Assembly (NCBI RefSeq): GCF_000720135.1
Contig: NZ_JOIU01000037.1
Location: 1 to 64,000, forward strand
Length of the DNA stretch: 64,000 bases
DNA from: Streptomyces sp. NRRL S-1022
GTDB taxonomy: Bacteria; Actinomycetota; Actinomycetes; Streptomycetales; Streptomycetaceae
Direction: 5' to 3'
Shown here: one piece after another, positions 61,986 through 64,000 of the stretch
Layout of the letters: the number at the start of each line of letters is the position of its first letter
Numbering within the stretch: position 1 is the first letter of the stretch
Made by a program: the position numbers and the translations under genes
Notes under the pieces: model-generated
The model's database searches: none
Told to the model about the DNA's origin: nothing
Seen by the model: the letters and a program-made list of their open reading frames with translations, nothing else

Positions 61986-63641
61986 GTGGACCCCATGCAT
62001 CCAGAACCGCGACACCCCCGCCCGGCCCCGACGCCAGGGCCGGCATCGTCACCGACGCCGGCACCCCAGGTCGCCGTCGTCGTGATCGGCTACAACGACC
62101 GCGCCCATGTGGGTGATGCCGTGCGCTCGGCACTCGCGCAAGGGCCGGCGGTCGCCGAGGTGATCGCCGTCGACGACTGCTCCACCGACGGCAGCGACGA
62201 ACTGCTCGCCCGGCTGGCGGCCGGCGAACCGCGGCTGCGCGTGGTGCGCCGGCCGGTGAACAGCGGCGGCTGCGGCAGTCCGCGCAACGCCGGCGTCGAC
62301 GCGGCGACCGCGCCGTACGTGATGTTCCTGGACAGCGACGACGTGCTGCCGCCCGGCGCGGTGGACGCGCTGCTCGCGGCGGCCACGGAGGCGCACGCCG
62401 AGGTGGCGAGCGGACTGTGCGTGCGCCGGGAGCTGCCCTCGGGGCGCGAACAGCCCTGGCAGGCGCCCCTCTACGAGGCGCCCGCCGTCCTCGCGCGCGC
62501 CACCCAGCGCCCCCGCCTGGTCCACGACACGCTGTGCGTCAACAAGCTGTACCGCACCGACTTCCTGCGCACCCACGGCATCCGCTTCCCCGAGGGCCGC
62601 TTCCTCTACGAGGACTTCGTCTTCGTCGCGCGCGTGCTGGCCGCGAGCCCGCGCATCGCGCTCGTACCGGACCGGGTGTACGTGTGGCAGGTCCGCCGGT
62701 CGGCCGAGCGGCTGTCGCTCTCGCTGGACCGGGGGCGCATCGAGAACTGGACCGCGCGGCTGGAGGCGTCCACGCTGGCGTACGACATCCTGCTGGGCGC
62801 CGGGCAGAAGGAGCTCGCGCGGGCGGCGCGCGCCAAGTTCCTCGACCACGAGGTGCGCATGTACGTGCGCGAGCTGGGGTTGCGCGACGCGCACTACCGG
62901 CGTGCGTGGTGGGAGCAGACCCGGGAGTACCTCGCGCACTACGACGCGGCCGACTGGGAGCAGGACCCGGCCGCCCCCGGCCGCCTGGTCGCCCGGGTCC
63001 TGCTGGAGTCGCCCGAGCCGCGCGACCTGCCCCGGCTGCGGGAGCTCGCCGCCCGCCCGGCGCGCCTGCTCCCGCCGTACGCCCGCACCCCCGACGGGAC
63101 CCCGGTGTGGTCCGCCGCCCTCCCCCAGGTCTCCCTGGCCCCCTTGCTGACCCGGCCCGTCGCCGGGCTGCCGCTCGCCGTGGACGCGGAACTGCGCCCC
63201 CGTGCGCGCGTCTCGCTGCTGCGCCTGCGGCTGCACGAGCTGTACGGCAGGGTGGCCGAGGCGGACCCGCGCGAGGTGGAGCTGGAGTGGCAGGCGCGCG
63301 AGGACGAGCGCCCGCGCGGACGCACGACGGTGGCACTGACGTCCTCCGGCGCGGACACCTGGTCGGCCGAGGTCCCCGTGGACCTGGCCCGGCTCGGCGC
63401 GGGCACCTGGGACCTGCGCCTGACCCTGCGCTTCGCGGACGGCACACAGCGGGAGACGACGGCGCACGCCCTCACGGGCGCCGGCCGGCTGCGCAGGCGC
63501 GCCGTCCCGAGCGCCGTGCACGGCGTACTCCTGGTCCAGCCGTACGCCACGCACTCCGGCGCACTCGCCCTGCGGGTGGCGACCGGTTTGGGCGGGGTGC
63601 TGCGGGTGCTGCGCGGCCGGCTCCGCCGCCTGTTTCACTGA
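61986..63641 (+). CDS. Family 2 glycosyltransferase
   Basis: Protein of about 551 residues. GT2 domain at residues 25-270 with VVVIGYNDRAHVGDAV, AVDDCSTDGSDEL, FLDSDD and FLYEDFVFVARVL. The C-terminal half, about 280 residues, includes a helical region and a beta-rich domain that is not recognised. It resembles the GT2 parts of the three fused paralogues upstream but has no TagF half. Start GTG 61986 or ATG 61995. A TATTCT box a few bases upstream suggests a leaderless or very short leader. Confidence 0.88.
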   Translation: MDPMHPEPRHPRPAPTPGPASSPTPAPQVAVVVIGYNDRAHVGDAVRSALAQGPAVAEVIAVDDCSTDGSDELLARLAAGEPRLRVVRRPVNSGGCGSPRNAGVDAATAPYVMFLDSDDVLPPGAVDALLAAATEAHAEVASGLCVRRELPSGREQPWQAPLYEAPAVLARATQRPRLVHDTLCVNKLYRTDFLRTHGIRFPEGRFLYEDFVFVARVLAASPRIALVPDRVYVWQVRRSAERLSLSLDRGRIENWTARLEASTLAYDILLGAGQKELARAARAKFLDHEVRMYVRELGLRDAHYRRAWWEQTREYLAHYDAADWEQDPAAPGRLVARVLLESPEPRDLPRLRELAARPARLLPPYARTPDGTPVWSAALPQVSLAPLLTRPVAGLPLAVDAELRPRARVSLLRLRLHELYGRVAEADPREVELEWQAREDERPRGRTTVALTSSGADTWSAEVPVDLARLGAGTWDLRLTLRFADGTQRETTAHALTGAGRLRRRAVPSAVHGVLLVQPYATHSGALALRVATGLGGVLRVLRGRLRRLFH

Positions 63642-63680
63642 ACACGGGCCGGCCGACGAGCTGACGAAGGGATGGCCGCA

Positions 63681-64000
63681 ATGACCTGGCTGATCACCGG
63701 CGGCGCCGGATACATCGGGGCGCACGTCGTACGGGCGATGACCGAGGCGGGCGAGCGCGCGGTCGTCTACGACGACCTGTCCACGGGGCTCGCCGCGCGC
63801 GTGCCGGCCGAGGTCCCACTGGTGCGCGGCTCGGTCCTGGACGCGGACCGGCTGGCCCGCGCCCTCGCCGAGCACGAGATCACCGGTGTCGTCCACCTGG
63901 CGGCGAAGAAGCAGGTGGGCGAGTCGGTGGAGCGCCCGCTGCACTACTACCGGGAGAACGTCGAGGGCCTGCGCGTGCTGCTGGAAGCGGTGACGGCGGC
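63681..64000 (+). CDS. galE: UDP-glucose 4-epimerase (partial, runs off the window)
   Basis: The first 106 residues are visible. The NAD-binding motif GGAGYIGAHVV, then YDDLSTG and HLAAKKQVGESV identify GalE of the SDR family. It would supply UDP-galactose to the glycan cluster upstream. GAAGGG lies eight bases before the ATG at 63681. Confidence 0.92.
   Translation, partial: MTWLITGGAGYIGAHVVRAMTEAGERAVVYDDLSTGLAARVPAEVPLVRGSVLDADRLARALAEHEITGVVHLAAKKQVGESVERPLHYYRENVEGLRVLLEAVTA

Overview
The window reads as chromosomal DNA of a Streptomyces. G+C is very high, third codon positions are nearly all G or C, many genes start with GTG or TTG, and the gene content and order match what I recall of the Streptomyces coelicolor chromosome around murA (SCO2949), hupA (SCO2950), sigU (SCO2954), matBA (SCO2962-2963), ftsXE (SCO2968-2969) and pkaB/pkaA (SCO2973-2974). 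Those locus numbers are from memory and were not looked up. No insertion sequence, prophage or CRISPR array is visible; this is core-type chromosome with a few lineage-variable genes.

Layout. 0-7 kb: DEAD/DEAH-type helicase, MFS exporter, a tRNA-Cys with a degenerate look-alike upstream, a frameshifted small gene, a Scr1-type HTH regulator coupled to DUF397, and a SUKH-4-like protein. 7-14 kb: a molybdenum hydroxylase operon (FAD, 2Fe-2S and Moco subunits plus a small membrane protein) and a GH20 hexosaminidase with a DasR-like site upstream. 14-19 kb: DUF3039, YqgE, MurA, HU and malic enzyme. 19-24 kb: HelD-like helicase, the RsuA/SigU anti-sigma/sigma pair and a CGNR regulator. 24-27 kb: narK and nnaR (nitrate assimilation). 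27-31 kb: matA-matB (extracellular glycan synthesis). 31-38 kb: LysR/MFS pair, ssrA (tmRNA), smpB, an S41 protease, ftsX and ftsE. 38-47 kb: a collagen-like surface protein with a sortase E signal, prfB, two Ser/Thr kinases and a large FHA/FtsK-like protein. 47-51 kb: a carbohydrate ABC importer without its own ATPase. 51-64 kb: three tandem glycosyltransferase/TagF-like fusions, ohr/ohrR, two polyprenyl-phosphate-type membrane glycosyltransferases, another GT2 and the start of galE.

How they fit together. Several blocks deal with the cell envelope: MurA, FtsEX, MatAB, the collagen-like protein and the 51-64 kb glycopolymer cluster. The GH20 enzyme and the ABC importer suggest (amino)sugar recovery. 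ssrA and smpB form the ribosome rescue system next to each other. narK-nnaR carries GlnR-like half-sites. The kinases and the FHA protein form a divergent phospho-signalling unit.

The most unusual signals are: (i) the three tandem two-domain transferases, in which different copies have lost different active-site motifs; (ii) the Gly-Thr-Thr repeat protein; (iii) a binding-protein-dependent permease with an inserted extracytoplasmic domain; (iv) a 2Fe-2S subunit with a 378-residue disordered N-terminal extension; (v) a tRNA-Cys-like sequence with an insertion in its anticodon arm.
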